Positions 1 to 7,910 of a stretch of 64,000 bases of DNA are shown here, piece by piece. Below the pieces are notes generated by a model, which did no database searches, was not told the origin of the DNA, and saw only the letters and a list, made by a program, of their open reading frames with translations. The position numbers and the translations under genes are program-made. Source of the DNA: Fimenecus sp963590415 (GTDB taxonomy: Bacteria; Bacillota; Clostridia; Oscillospirales; Acutalibacteraceae); assembly GCA_963590415.1 (NCBI GenBank), contig CAVAPB010000001.1:1-64000 (forward strand), given 5' to 3'. Each line of letters begins with the position of its first letter. Within the stretch, counting starts at the first letter, position 1.

Positions 1-6
1 ATAACA

Positions 7-300
7 AATTTTCGGTATCTCTCCCTCAGTCATTTTTCAGAAGAAAAATGACAGCCTTGCCCTCTTGCGGTGCCCGATTTTGTTTATGCGGCTTGGAGCG
101 CCGCACAAAATCGACCGCTGCGCCAATAGATGCTTCCTTTATCCGCCACAGGCGGCGGTCGCATATGTTGCCCGTCAGTGGAAAGCTTAGTTCTGCGAAC
201 ATTTTAATTTGATGTTTATTAGCGGCTGGAGCAAGCCCCCGCCCTACCCGATATTGAAACGCACAGCTCTTCACTATTCACTGTTACATATTACCTCGCC
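7..300 (+). repeat. Dispersed intergenic repeat, copy 1
   Basis: No gene is supported here. Positions 7-182 match 19097-19272 closely and match 18722-18868 on the other strand. The shared blocks are CTCTCCCTCAGTCA, a variable short hairpin, TGCCCTCTTGCGGTGCCCGA, and GGCGGCGGTCGCATATGTTG. After 182 the sequence includes AAGCCCCCGCCCTAC, which also occurs near 19070. A minus-strand reading frame crosses the repeat (26-274) but has no ribosome site and no protein-like composition. Positions 300-371 hold nothing that I recognise. Confidence 0.8.
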
Positions 301-371
301 CGCAAGGGCGCTGTCCCCTACTCTTCGATTATGCAATCGGTAAAAACACAGGTAAGCATATTTTCTTTTAT

Positions 372-409
372 CCCCCGTTTAATTCTGAAATTGAACGGGG
401 GATTTTTGT
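372..409 (+). terminator. Intrinsic terminator upstream of fru operon
   Basis: The stem CCCCCGTTTAATT / AAATTGAACGGGGG is followed by ATTTTTGTTT. The T-run is on the plus strand, so it would stop rightward transcription arriving from before the window. It insulates the fru promoter. Confidence 0.75.
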
Positions 410-544
410 TTATTCCGCTGCGCATTTTTATGATTGAAAAAGTCTAAGTGAGCAAAATCGTGCATTTTGAGTTTGATATTATTGCATATTTAACAATGAA
501 TCTGGCAGGTTATAGGTATAAACGCCGATTTTATTTGCGTACTA

Positions 545-573
545 TTGACGGTATTTGAGCATTTTTGTATAAT
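545..573 (+). promoter_or_regulatory. Sigma-A promoter of the fru operon
   Basis: TTGACG at 545-550 and TATAAT at 568-573 are separated by 17 bases. The transcript would start about 20-25 bases before the fruR ribosome site GGAGG at 594-598. FruR-type repressors usually bind near this position, but I do not see a clear operator repeat. Confidence 0.8.
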
Positions 574-605
574 TAAGGCACAACAAGAGATTCGGAGGTG
601 TGAAT

Positions 606-1355
606 ATGCTTACGACCGACAGAAGAGCGCAAATTCTTGAAATTCTGCGTCAGAACGGCTCGGTTACCGTTTCAAAGCTTGCCGAAAAATTTGAAACGAG
701 CGAATCTACGATAAGGCGTGACCTTTTGGCTCTTTCCCAGCTCGGAAAAATAAACAAGGTTCACGGCGGAGCGACCGCTCTCGGTCAGGAATTTCTCCAT
801 AACGAAGAGGATTTCAACGAAAAATCGCTGATGAATATCAATGAAAAGGAAGCCATTGCAAAATATGCCGCTTCGCAGATAAACGACGACGATTTTGTTT
901 TTATCGACGCAGGCACAACAACCTTTCTTATGACAAAATATATAACCGCTCACAAGGCTACATTCGTAACAAACGGAATTGCCCATGCAAAGGAGCTGAC
1001 AGCTAAAGGCTGTAAAGTTTTTGTTATCGGCGGCGAATTAAAAAGCACAACTGAGGCAATCATAGGTTTAGTAGCTGCTTCAAATCTTCAGAAATATAAT
1101 TTTTCAAAAGCGTTTATCGGAACAAACGGCGTCAGCGAAAAGCAAGGCTTTACAACCCCTGACACCGAGGAGGCAATGCTCAAGGCGGTTGCTATTGAGC
1201 GAAGCTTTGTAACCTATGTGCTTTGTGACCATACAAAGTTCGGTAAGGTCTCGGCGGTTACATTCTCTCCGATTGCGGCAGCGTGTATAGTCTGCGACAA
1301 ATGCGACGACGAACAGCTTAAATCAAAAACGGTAGTGAAAGAGGTGACTGCATAA
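606..1355 (+). CDS. fruR: DeoR-family transcriptional regulator, FruR type
   Basis: This is the repressor expected for the fructose operon. The N-terminal DeoR helix-turn-helix (about residues 4-58) includes LTTDRRAQILEIL, SESTIRRDL and VHGGA. It is followed by the DeoR sensor fold, with IFDAG/TTT-like phosphosugar-binding residues (IDAGTTT near residue 100). In this family the effector is usually fructose-1-phosphate. ATG 606 is preferred to GTG 600 because GGAGG at 594-598 lies 7 bases before the ATG but only 1 base before the GTG. It is the first gene of the operon, and its stop overlaps the fruK start (TAATG). About 249 residues, normal for the family. Confidence 0.9.
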   Translation: MLTTDRRAQILEILRQNGSVTVSKLAEKFETSESTIRRDLLALSQLGKINKVHGGATALGQEFLHNEEDFNEKSLMNINEKEAIAKYAASQINDDDFVFIDAGTTTFLMTKYITAHKATFVTNGIAHAKELTAKGCKVFVIGGELKSTTEAIIGLVAASNLQKYNFSKAFIGTNGVSEKQGFTTPDTEEAMLKAVAIERSFVTYVLCDHTKFGKVSAVTFSPIAAACIVCDKCDDEQLKSKTVVKEVTA

Positions 1356-2263
1356 TGGTTTACACCGTTACTCTCAATCCGGCTCTCGACTATGTGATGA
1401 AGCTCGGCAATCTCCGAACCGACGACATAAACCGTACTGACGGCGAGGAGATTTATTACGGCGGAAAGGGTATAAATGTATCCGTCATTCTCACACAGCT
1501 CGGAATTCCCAATACGGCGCTCGGGTTTCTCGGCGGATTTACGGGAAAAAAACTTGAAGAAATGCTCAAAGCGGACGGTATCAACTGCGATTTCAACTAC
1601 CTTAAAAACGGCGACACAAGGATAAATGTCAAAATCAAAGCCGACAAGGAAATCGACCTCAACGCCTGCGGTCCCGAAATTACAAAAGAGGATATGCAGA
1701 GCTTTCTCAAAAAGCTTGACGGCATAAAGGACGGCGATTATCTTATCCTCGCAGGCTCAATACCGAAAACTCTACCCGACGACATTTACGAACGAATGCT
1801 TGAACGGGTCAGTGACAGAAATGTAAACTGCGTGGTTGACGCCACGGGCGCCCTGCTTAAAAATGTGCTCAAATACAAGCCGTTTCTGATAAAGCCCAAT
1901 CATCACGAGCTCGGCGACCTGTTCTCGATTGAAATCAAGAACGACGGGGATATAGTTAAATACTCAAACAAGCTCCGTGAGATGGGTGCAAGAAATGTAC
2001 TTGTTTCAATGGCAAAGGACGGCGCAATGCTCACGGACGAAAACGGAAATGTTCACAAGATAGGCAACGCAAAGGGCAAGCTCGTAAACTCCGTAGGCTG
2101 CGGCGACAGTATGGTGGCAGGCTTTACCGCAGGATATATCAAAACCGCCGACTACTCCTACGCGTTAAGGCTCGGCTCGGCTTGCGGAAATGCAACGGCG
2201 TTTTCGGAAAAGCTTGCAACAAAAGAAGAAATCGAACGCGTCTTTGACGCAGAATATAAATAA
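1355..2263 (+). CDS. fruK: 1-phosphofructokinase
   Basis: FruK phosphorylates fructose-1-phosphate to fructose-1,6-bisphosphate with ATP in the cytoplasm, after uptake by FruA. The 302-residue PfkB-family protein opens with VYTVTLNPALDY, typical of FruK/LacC. The first PfkB signature is GGKGINVS near residue 38. The second, GCGDSMVAGF near residue 249, carries the catalytic Asp. It is coupled to fruR by a one-base stop/start overlap and is followed by fruA after 12 bases with a GGAGG ribosome site. FruK is more likely than tagatose-6-phosphate kinase because of the fruA neighbour. Confidence 0.93.
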   Translation: MVYTVTLNPALDYVMKLGNLRTDDINRTDGEEIYYGGKGINVSVILTQLGIPNTALGFLGGFTGKKLEEMLKADGINCDFNYLKNGDTRINVKIKADKEIDLNACGPEITKEDMQSFLKKLDGIKDGDYLILAGSIPKTLPDDIYERMLERVSDRNVNCVVDATGALLKNVLKYKPFLIKPNHHELGDLFSIEIKNDGDIVKYSNKLREMGARNVLVSMAKDGAMLTDENGNVHKIGNAKGKLVNSVGCGDSMVAGFTAGYIKTADYSYALRLGSACGNATAFSEKLATKEEIERVFDAEYK

Positions 2264-2275
2264 GGAGGAATACTT

Positions 2276-4219
2276 ATGAAAATCATCGACTTGTTGAAAA
2301 AAGACGCAATCGCTCTTAATGTTTCTCTCGGAAGTAAGGAAGAAGCGATTGACAAGTTGATTTCCCTGCATGAGAAAGCAGGAAACCTTGCAGACAGGGC
2401 AGCTTATAAAGAGGCTATCCTTGCAAGAGAGGATCAGGGCTCGACAGCCATAGGCGAGGGAATTGCCGTTCCGCACGCAAAATCGGACAGCGTAAAGGTT
2501 CCCGGTCTTTCGGCAATAACGGTTCCGGATGGCGTTGATTACGGCGCACCCGACTCCAAGCCCTCGGACATTCTGTTTATGATTGCCGCTCCCGTTGACG
2601 GCGACCTGCACCTTGAAATCCTCTCCCGTCTTATGGTAATGCTTATGGAGCCCGAATTCTGCACGGCTCTGCGCAACGCAAAATCGGCGGACGAATTTTT
2701 AGACATAATCGATAAAAAAGAAGCAGAGAAATATCCCGAAGAGGCGGCAAAGCCCGAAGCAAAGCCCGACGGTTACAGAATACTTGCCGTTACCGCTTGT
2801 CCGACAGGCATAGCGCACACCTATATGGCGGCGGAAGCGCTTGAAAAGGCGGGCGAAAAGCTTGGCTATCCGCTTAAAGCCGAAACAAACGGTTCGGGCG
2901 GCGCTAAAAATGTGCTCACAAAAAATGAAATCGCAGAATGTGACGGAATTATCGTTGCCGCAGACAAAAATGTCGAAATGGCTCGCTTTGACGGCAAGCC
3001 CGTTATAAAGACCTCGGTTTCAAACGGAATAAACAAGCCCGAAGAGCTCATCAAAAAAATCGTTGACGGAAAAGCCTCAGTGTATCACGCAGACGAAAGC
3101 GAAAAGCAGGCCGTTGACGATGACGAAAAAGAAAGCGGCTGGCACAGAGTATACAAGCATCTTATGAACGGCGTATCGCATATGCTCCCGTTCGTTGTCG
3201 GCGGCGGCGTCCTCATAGCGCTCGGCTTCCTGTTCGACACTGTTGCGGGCAATGCGGATGTCGGCGGAACCTTCGGCTTCACAAACCCCGTTGCGGCAAT
3301 CGTGTTCTGGATAGGTAAAGCGGCATTTGCGCTTATGCTTCCCATCCTTTCGGCTTACATCGCATCGTCCATTGCGGACAGACCCGGTCTTTTACCCGGT
3401 ATGGTCGGCGGCGTGTTTGCCGCAAACGGCTACACCTTCAGTTCATTGATTGAAAATCAGAATCTTGTCGGAGACGACAAAGCTGTATCGGGCTTCCTCG
3501 GCGCACTGCTCGCAGGCTTCCTCGCAGGCGTTATCGTAAATCTCCTCAAAAAGGCGTTCTCGTGGTTGCCGAAGTCGATGGACGGAATTAAGCCCGTATT
3601 TATTTACCCGCTTTTCGGCACGCTCATTATGGGCTTGCTTATGTGTCTTGTAAACCCCGTAATCGGCGTTATCAACACAGGCCTTTCCTCTTTCCTCTCA
3701 TCGCTCGGCGAAACAAGCAGAATACTTCTTTCAATCGTACTCGCGGCAATGATGGCAGTGGATATGGGCGGACCGTTCAACAAAGCGGCTTATGTTTTCG
3801 GCACGGCGGCAATAGCGGACGGCAACACCTGGATTATGGCGGCTGTTATGATAGGCGGTATGGTTCCCCCGATTGCAATCGCACTTTCAACAACCTTTAA
3901 TAAAAAGAAATGGACATCGGAAGAAATCAAATCAGGGCCCGTCAACTATCTTATGGGTCTCTGCTTCATCACCGAGGGCGCTATCCCCTACGCAGCTTCC
4001 GACCCGTTGAGAGTTATCCCCTCTTGTATGGTAGGTTCGGCTGTTGCGGGTGCTCTTACCTCGCTGTTCAATGTGGCCTGCCCCGCACCTCACGGCGGAA
4101 TATTCACATTTATAGTCTGCGATCATCCGCTTCTCTATATCGTAGCCCTTATCGCAGGCTCGATAGTCGGAGCGCTGATGCTCGGACTTCTCAAAAAGAA
4201 CAGCTCGCAGGCGGCATAA
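2276..4219 (+). CDS. fruA: Fructose PTS permease EIIABC
   Basis: This is the membrane permease that imports fructose and phosphorylates it to fructose-1-phosphate. The 647 residues carry three fused modules. EIIA is at about 1-150, with the phosphorylated His67 in VPHAKS. EIIB is at about 167-265, with the phosphocysteine Cys175 in ACPTGIAHTY. EIIC is at about 290-640, with multiple hydrophobic segments and the loop FITEGAIPYAASDP. The A-B-C order is common in Firmicute fructose permeases. Phosphate would come from HPr and EI encoded just downstream. The substrate is inferred from family resemblance and operon partners. Confidence 0.93.
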   Translation: MKIIDLLKKDAIALNVSLGSKEEAIDKLISLHEKAGNLADRAAYKEAILAREDQGSTAIGEGIAVPHAKSDSVKVPGLSAITVPDGVDYGAPDSKPSDILFMIAAPVDGDLHLEILSRLMVMLMEPEFCTALRNAKSADEFLDIIDKKEAEKYPEEAAKPEAKPDGYRILAVTACPTGIAHTYMAAEALEKAGEKLGYPLKAETNGSGGAKNVLTKNEIAECDGIIVAADKNVEMARFDGKPVIKTSVSNGINKPEELIKKIVDGKASVYHADESEKQAVDDDEKESGWHRVYKHLMNGVSHMLPFVVGGGVLIALGFLFDTVAGNADVGGTFGFTNPVAAIVFWIGKAAFALMLPILSAYIASSIADRPGLLPGMVGGVFAANGYTFSSLIENQNLVGDDKAVSGFLGALLAGFLAGVIVNLLKKAFSWLPKSMDGIKPVFIYPLFGTLIMGLLMCLVNPVIGVINTGLSSFLSSLGETSRILLSIVLAAMMAVDMGGPFNKAAYVFGTAAIADGNTWIMAAVMIGGMVPPIAIALSTTFNKKKWTSEEIKSGPVNYLMGLCFITEGAIPYAASDPLRVIPSCMVGSAVAGALTSLFNVACPAPHGGIFTFIVCDHPLLYIVALIAGSIVGALMLGLLKKNSSQAA

Positions 4220-4232
4220 CAATAAAACAACA

Positions 4233-4255
4233 CCGAGGGGCAAGCCGCCCCTCGG
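4233..4255 (+). promoter_or_regulatory. Strong hairpin between fruA and ptsH
   Basis: A perfect 9-bp stem, CCGAGGGGC / GCCCCTCGG with loop AAGCC, lies directly before the ptsH ribosome site. It has no T-run, so it is probably a processing or mRNA-stability element and not a terminator. Confidence 0.6.
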
Positions 4256-4276
4256 CACGTGCAAAGGAGAATAATT

Positions 4277-4543
4277 ATGGTACAGAAAACTTTTACAATT
4301 ACTAACAAAATGGGACTTCACATGCGTCCGGCAAATGTCTTTGTAACGGAAATGTCAAAATTTTCCTCGGACATCGAAATTCTTTTCGGCGGCAAAAAAA
4401 TCAACGGCAAAAGCATTATGAACATAATGGCAGGCTGTATCAAATGCGGCAGCGAAATTACCGTTGAGTGCAGCGGCGCAGACGAAAACGAAATGCTTCA
4501 AAAAGCCGAGGAGCTTATCACATCGGGCTTCGGCGAAGAATAA
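4277..4543 (+). CDS. ptsH: Phosphocarrier protein HPr
   Basis: HPr is the small cytoplasmic phosphocarrier between enzyme I and sugar-specific EIIA domains. The protein has 88 residues. The active His15 sits in MGLHMRPA, where most HPr proteins have GLHARPA. Ser46 in GKSIMNIM is kept, so phosphorylation by HPr kinase, and with it catabolite control, is possible. ATG 4277 follows AAAGGAG with good spacing, while an earlier in-frame start lacks a ribosome site. It lies between fruA and ptsI in the same operon. Confidence 0.95.
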   Translation: MVQKTFTITNKMGLHMRPANVFVTEMSKFSSDIEILFGGKKINGKSIMNIMAGCIKCGSEITVECSGADENEMLQKAEELITSGFGEE

Positions 4544-4576
4544 TATCGCTTACGGCTTAAAGAAAGGATGAGTTCA

Positions 4577-6190
4577 ATGCTTAAAGGAATCGGCGCGTCA
4601 CAGGGCTTCGGAATCGGTAAAGCAGTTGTCATAAAAGACATAAACCTTGACTATTCATCCGTAAAATATACCGATTCGGAAGATCAGAAAAAGCGTCTGC
4701 GTTCGGCGGTTGCCGACTTTTCCGACGAAACAAAAGCGCTTGTTGCGGAGCTTAAAAAGAACGCAGGCGAAAAAGAGGCGGAGATACTCGAAGGACACCT
4801 CGTTATGCTCGAGGACCCGTTTATGCTCTCTCAAATGGAGGAAGCTATCGACAACGGCTCCGTTGCCGAAGCGGCGGCGGACAGCATATGCACAATGTTC
4901 ATTGATATGTTTTCGGGAGTTGACGATGAGCTTACCCGTCAGCGTGCTTCGGATGTCAAGGACATAAGGGATAGCCTTTTGCGCCTGCTTTTGGGTGTTA
5001 AAAGTGTGGACATTTCAGCCGTGCCCAAGGGCTCGGTCCTCATTGCCAAGGACTTTACCCCGTCTATGACCTCGCAGATAAACAAGGACAATGTCTCGGC
5101 AATCATCACAGAGGTCGGCGGAGTTACAAGCCACAGCGCAATCCTCGCCCGTGCAATGGGCATACCCGCCGTTTTATCGGTTGTCAACGCTGTTGAAAAA
5201 ATTTCGGACGGCGATATGCTCATTGCCGACGGCTTCAAGGGCAAGGTGTTTACCGACCCCACCGAAGCGGAGCTTAAAGAATACAGGGACAAGCAAGCCG
5301 CATATCTCAAGGAAAAAGAAAGTCTTAATGAGTATTTTTCAAAAGAGACCGTTACAAAATCGGGCGTCAAAAAGCGTGTGTACGGCAACATCGGCAAGGC
5401 GGAGGACGCACAAAATGTAATACAGAACGGCGGCGAGGGTATCGGTCTTTTCAGAACCGAATTCCTGTTTATGGACAGGACCTCTCTCCCGACCGAGCAA
5501 GAGCAGTACGAAGCTTATTCGACAGTCGCAAAGACGATGGACGGCAAGGAAGTTATAATCCGCACGCTTGACATCGGCGGAGACAAGGCGATAGATTATC
5601 TAAAAATCGAAAAAGAGGACAACCCGTTCCTCGGTCACCGTGCGGTGAGATACTGCCTTGACAATCCGAAGATTTTTAAGACTCAGCTTCGTGCAATCCT
5701 CCGTGCAGCGGTTTTCGGCGACATAAAGGTCATGCTTCCGCTTGTCACAACGCTCGACGAGGTTCGAAAGACAAAGGCACTTATCGAGGAATGCAAAAAT
5801 GAGCTTAAAGACGAGGGTCTCAGGTTTGCCGACATTCCCGTAGGCGTTATGATTGAGACGCCGTCGGCGGCAATAATTTCCGACCTGCTCGCAAAAGAGG
5901 TTGCGTTCTTTTCCATAGGCACAAACGACCTTACCGGCTACACCATGGCGGTTGACAGAGGAAATGCCTCTGTTTCCGAGCTGTACGACCCGACTCAGCC
6001 TGCGGTTCTGCGGCTTATCGAAAGGACTGTTAAAAACGCAAAGAAGGCGGGCATACCCGTCGGTATGTGCGGAGAAGCGGCAGCCGATATACGCCTTATC
6101 CCCAAGCTTTGCGAATGGGGGCTTGACGAATTCTCGGTAACCCCATCCTCAATTTTGCAAACAAGAAAAAATATATGCGAATGTGAATAA
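4577..6190 (+). CDS. ptsI: PTS enzyme I (phosphoenolpyruvate-protein phosphotransferase)
   Basis: Enzyme I takes phosphate from phosphoenolpyruvate and passes it to HPr. The N-terminal HPr-binding and phosphohistidine domain has the active His186 in GGVTSHSAILAR. The C-terminal PEP-binding barrel has LFRTEFLFMDR and a catalytic Cys near residue 500 in VGMCGEAA. ATG 4577 (MLKGIGAS) is preferred to ATG 4568, because AAAGGA lies about 9 bases before 4577 and touches 4568. About 537 residues, slightly shorter than the usual 570. It ends the fru operon just before a terminator. Confidence 0.94.
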   Translation: MLKGIGASQGFGIGKAVVIKDINLDYSSVKYTDSEDQKKRLRSAVADFSDETKALVAELKKNAGEKEAEILEGHLVMLEDPFMLSQMEEAIDNGSVAEAAADSICTMFIDMFSGVDDELTRQRASDVKDIRDSLLRLLLGVKSVDISAVPKGSVLIAKDFTPSMTSQINKDNVSAIITEVGGVTSHSAILARAMGIPAVLSVVNAVEKISDGDMLIADGFKGKVFTDPTEAELKEYRDKQAAYLKEKESLNEYFSKETVTKSGVKKRVYGNIGKAEDAQNVIQNGGEGIGLFRTEFLFMDRTSLPTEQEQYEAYSTVAKTMDGKEVIIRTLDIGGDKAIDYLKIEKEDNPFLGHRAVRYCLDNPKIFKTQLRAILRAAVFGDIKVMLPLVTTLDEVRKTKALIEECKNELKDEGLRFADIPVGVMIETPSAAIISDLLAKEVAFFSIGTNDLTGYTMAVDRGNASVSELYDPTQPAVLRLIERTVKNAKKAGIPVGMCGEAAADIRLIPKLCEWGLDEFSVTPSSILQTRKNICECE

Positions 6191-6230
6191 CGGAATTTTC
6201 ACAAATTTGTCCTCATTGAATATATGTGTC

Positions 6231-6275
6231 CCGCATAAAATCAACCTAAAGTTGACTTTATGCGGAATTTTTTTG
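6231..6275 (+). terminator. Terminator of the fru-pts operon
   Basis: The stem CCGCATAAAATCAAC / GTTGACTTTATGCGG has loop CTAAA and is followed by AATTTTTTT. It starts 40 bases after the ptsI stop. Its position rules out the early in-frame start at 6183 for the next gene. Confidence 0.88.
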
Positions 6276-6326
6276 CATTTTTACTTTATAGTTGATGTTT
6301 CCTGTGGTAATATAAATGGAAAAGGG

Positions 6327-7769
6327 GTTGATTTTACGGAAAGGTTTTGTTCACAAACAATAAAGGAACTCAGGTTAAAAACAGGAATGTCTCAAAAGGA
6401 GCTGAGCAAAAGGCTCGGTATAAGCAATCGCGCGGTTTCAAAATGGGAAAACGGTCTTTCCCAGCCGTCAGCCTTGCACATTTTCAAATTGTCGGAGATT
6501 TTCAATGTTCCGATGAACTCCTTTTATGAGAGTGTAAGTACCGTATCCGTAAAGCCTGTCGCTTCGGGTATGCTTTCGGTTACCGATATATATAAAATCG
6601 GCAGAGGCCCGTCAAGCTCTCACACAATCGGCCCCGAAAGGGCTTGTGAAATTTTCAAAGCGAGAAACAGACAAGCCGATTATTTCAAAGCCGTGCTTTA
6701 CGGCTCGCTTGCCAAGACGGGCAAGGGCCACGGAACCGACACCGTAATACGCAAGACCCTATCCCCCGTAAAATGCGATGTGGAATTTGATTTTACCCGT
6801 GAGGAGCTTCCGCACCCCAACACAATGCTTTTGTCGGCATACAGGGACGGACTGGAAACAAGCTCCGTTCATGTTTTCAGCGTAGGCGGCGGAGATATTG
6901 TTTTTGAGGGAGAAGAGGTATCGTCCAAAGATGTGATTTACCGACACACCAAATTCAATGAAATAGCCGAATACTGCCGCAGCAGGCAAATAAGGCTGTG
7001 GGAATATGTCGAGGAAAACGAAAACGACAGTTTTGAAGAATATATGAAAAATGTATGGGAAACTATGAAGCTATCCATACACAACGGGCTCAATGACGAG
7101 GGCATACTGCCCGGCGGACTGAATATTCAAAAAAAGGCAAAGGCTCTCTATAACAGTCAGCACATAGACGAAAAAGCCGAAACAAAGGAAAACAGAATTG
7201 TCTGCTCCTACGCTTTTGCGGTCGGCGAACAAAACGCCTCGGGCGAGACCATCGTTACCGCTCCGACCTGCGGTGCGGCTGGAGTTGTACCTGCGGTTTT
7301 ATACTATCAGCAAAGGAAAAACGGCTTCGGCGACGCACAGATAATAAAAGCGCTTATGACCGCAGGACTTATCGGAAATCTTATCAAGACCAACGCCTCG
7401 ATTTCGGGTGCCGAGTGCGGCTGTCAGGCTGAAATCGGCAGCGCCTGCGCCATGGCCGCGGCGGCTCTGTCGGAGTTGTTTGAATTAAGCATTGACAAAA
7501 CCGAATATGCGGCGGAAATCGCAATCGAGCACCATCTCGGTCTTACCTGCGACCCGATTTGCGGTCTTGTGCAAATTCCGTGTATTGAGCGCAATGCGGT
7601 TGCCGCCATGAGAGCAATAAACGCCGTAAACCTTGCCAATTTCCTGTGGGATACAAGAAAAATATCTCTCGATAATGTAATTCAGGCAATGAAAGAAACG
7701 GGGCTCGACCTGTCGTCGGAATACAAGGAAACCTCCGAGGCAGGGCTTGCGAAAATAAAGCTGAAATGA
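6327..7769 (+). CDS. XRE helix-turn-helix fused to iron-sulfur L-serine dehydratase
   Basis: One continuous frame carries two parts. The first is an XRE DNA-binding domain: IKELRLKTGMSQKELSKRLG, then ISNRAVSKWENG and PSALHIFKLSEIF. The second is a full L-serine ammonia-lyase. Its beta part begins LSVTDIYKIGRGPSSSHTIGPE. Its alpha part has SGETIVTAPTCGAAGVVPAV and the cysteine-bearing segments GAECGCQAEIGSAC and LTCDPICGLVQIPC, which hold the 4Fe-4S cluster in this family. The expected reaction is L-serine to pyruvate plus ammonia. The start codon is unresolved. The coding match begins near 6327 (VDFTERF), but no ATG, GTG or TTG lies in frame between the upstream terminator and ATG 6387. An ATG at 6316 is one frame off, with the run AAAAGGGG between. 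A promoter-like TGGTAATAT sits at 6305-6313. Confidence 0.85.
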   Translation, partial: VDFTERFCSQTIKELRLKTGMSQKELSKRLGISNRAVSKWENGLSQPSALHIFKLSEIFNVPMNSFYESVSTVSVKPVASGMLSVTDIYKIGRGPSSSHTIGPERACEIFKARNRQADYFKAVLYGSLAKTGKGHGTDTVIRKTLSPVKCDVEFDFTREELPHPNTMLLSAYRDGLETSSVHVFSVGGGDIVFEGEEVSSKDVIYRHTKFNEIAEYCRSRQIRLWEYVEENENDSFEEYMKNVWETMKLSIHNGLNDEGILPGGLNIQKKAKALYNSQHIDEKAETKENRIVCSYAFAVGEQNASGETIVTAPTCGAAGVVPAVLYYQQRKNGFGDAQIIKALMTAGLIGNLIKTNASISGAECGCQAEIGSACAMAAAALSELFELSIDKTEYAAEIAIEHHLGLTCDPICGLVQIPCIERNAVAAMRAINAVNLANFLWDTRKISLDNVIQAMKETGLDLSSEYKETSEAGLAKIKLK

Positions 7770-7838
7770 GCAATATCGTTATTTTCGTCGATTTTTGCAG
7801 CTTTTTCTGAATTTTTTTCTATTATTTTACAGTTGTTC

Positions 7839-7867
7839 ATTACAAGTTCATTTTTCTGCCGTATAAT
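7839..7867 (+). promoter_or_regulatory. Probable promoter of the DUF1538-PII pair
   Basis: TATAAT at 7862-7867 is preceded by ATTACA at 7839-7844, a 4/6 match to the -35 consensus, with 17 bases between. It lies 44 bases before the ATG. Confidence 0.55.
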
Positions 7868-7910
7868 TATTTTCATATTAAGATAAAAATCCGAATAAAG
7901 AGGTGACCCA

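Noticed and set aside
26..274. Minus-strand reading frame of 82 codons
   Set aside because: It lies wholly in a dispersed repeat that also occurs at 18.7 and 19.1 kb, with no ribosome site.
4252..4260. CACGTG near ptsH as a parS site
   Set aside because: Only the central hexamer matches; the flanks do not.
6183..6326. ATG 6183 as start of the serine dehydratase fusion
   Set aside because: The extra 48 codons would span the fru-pts terminator and have no protein-like sequence.
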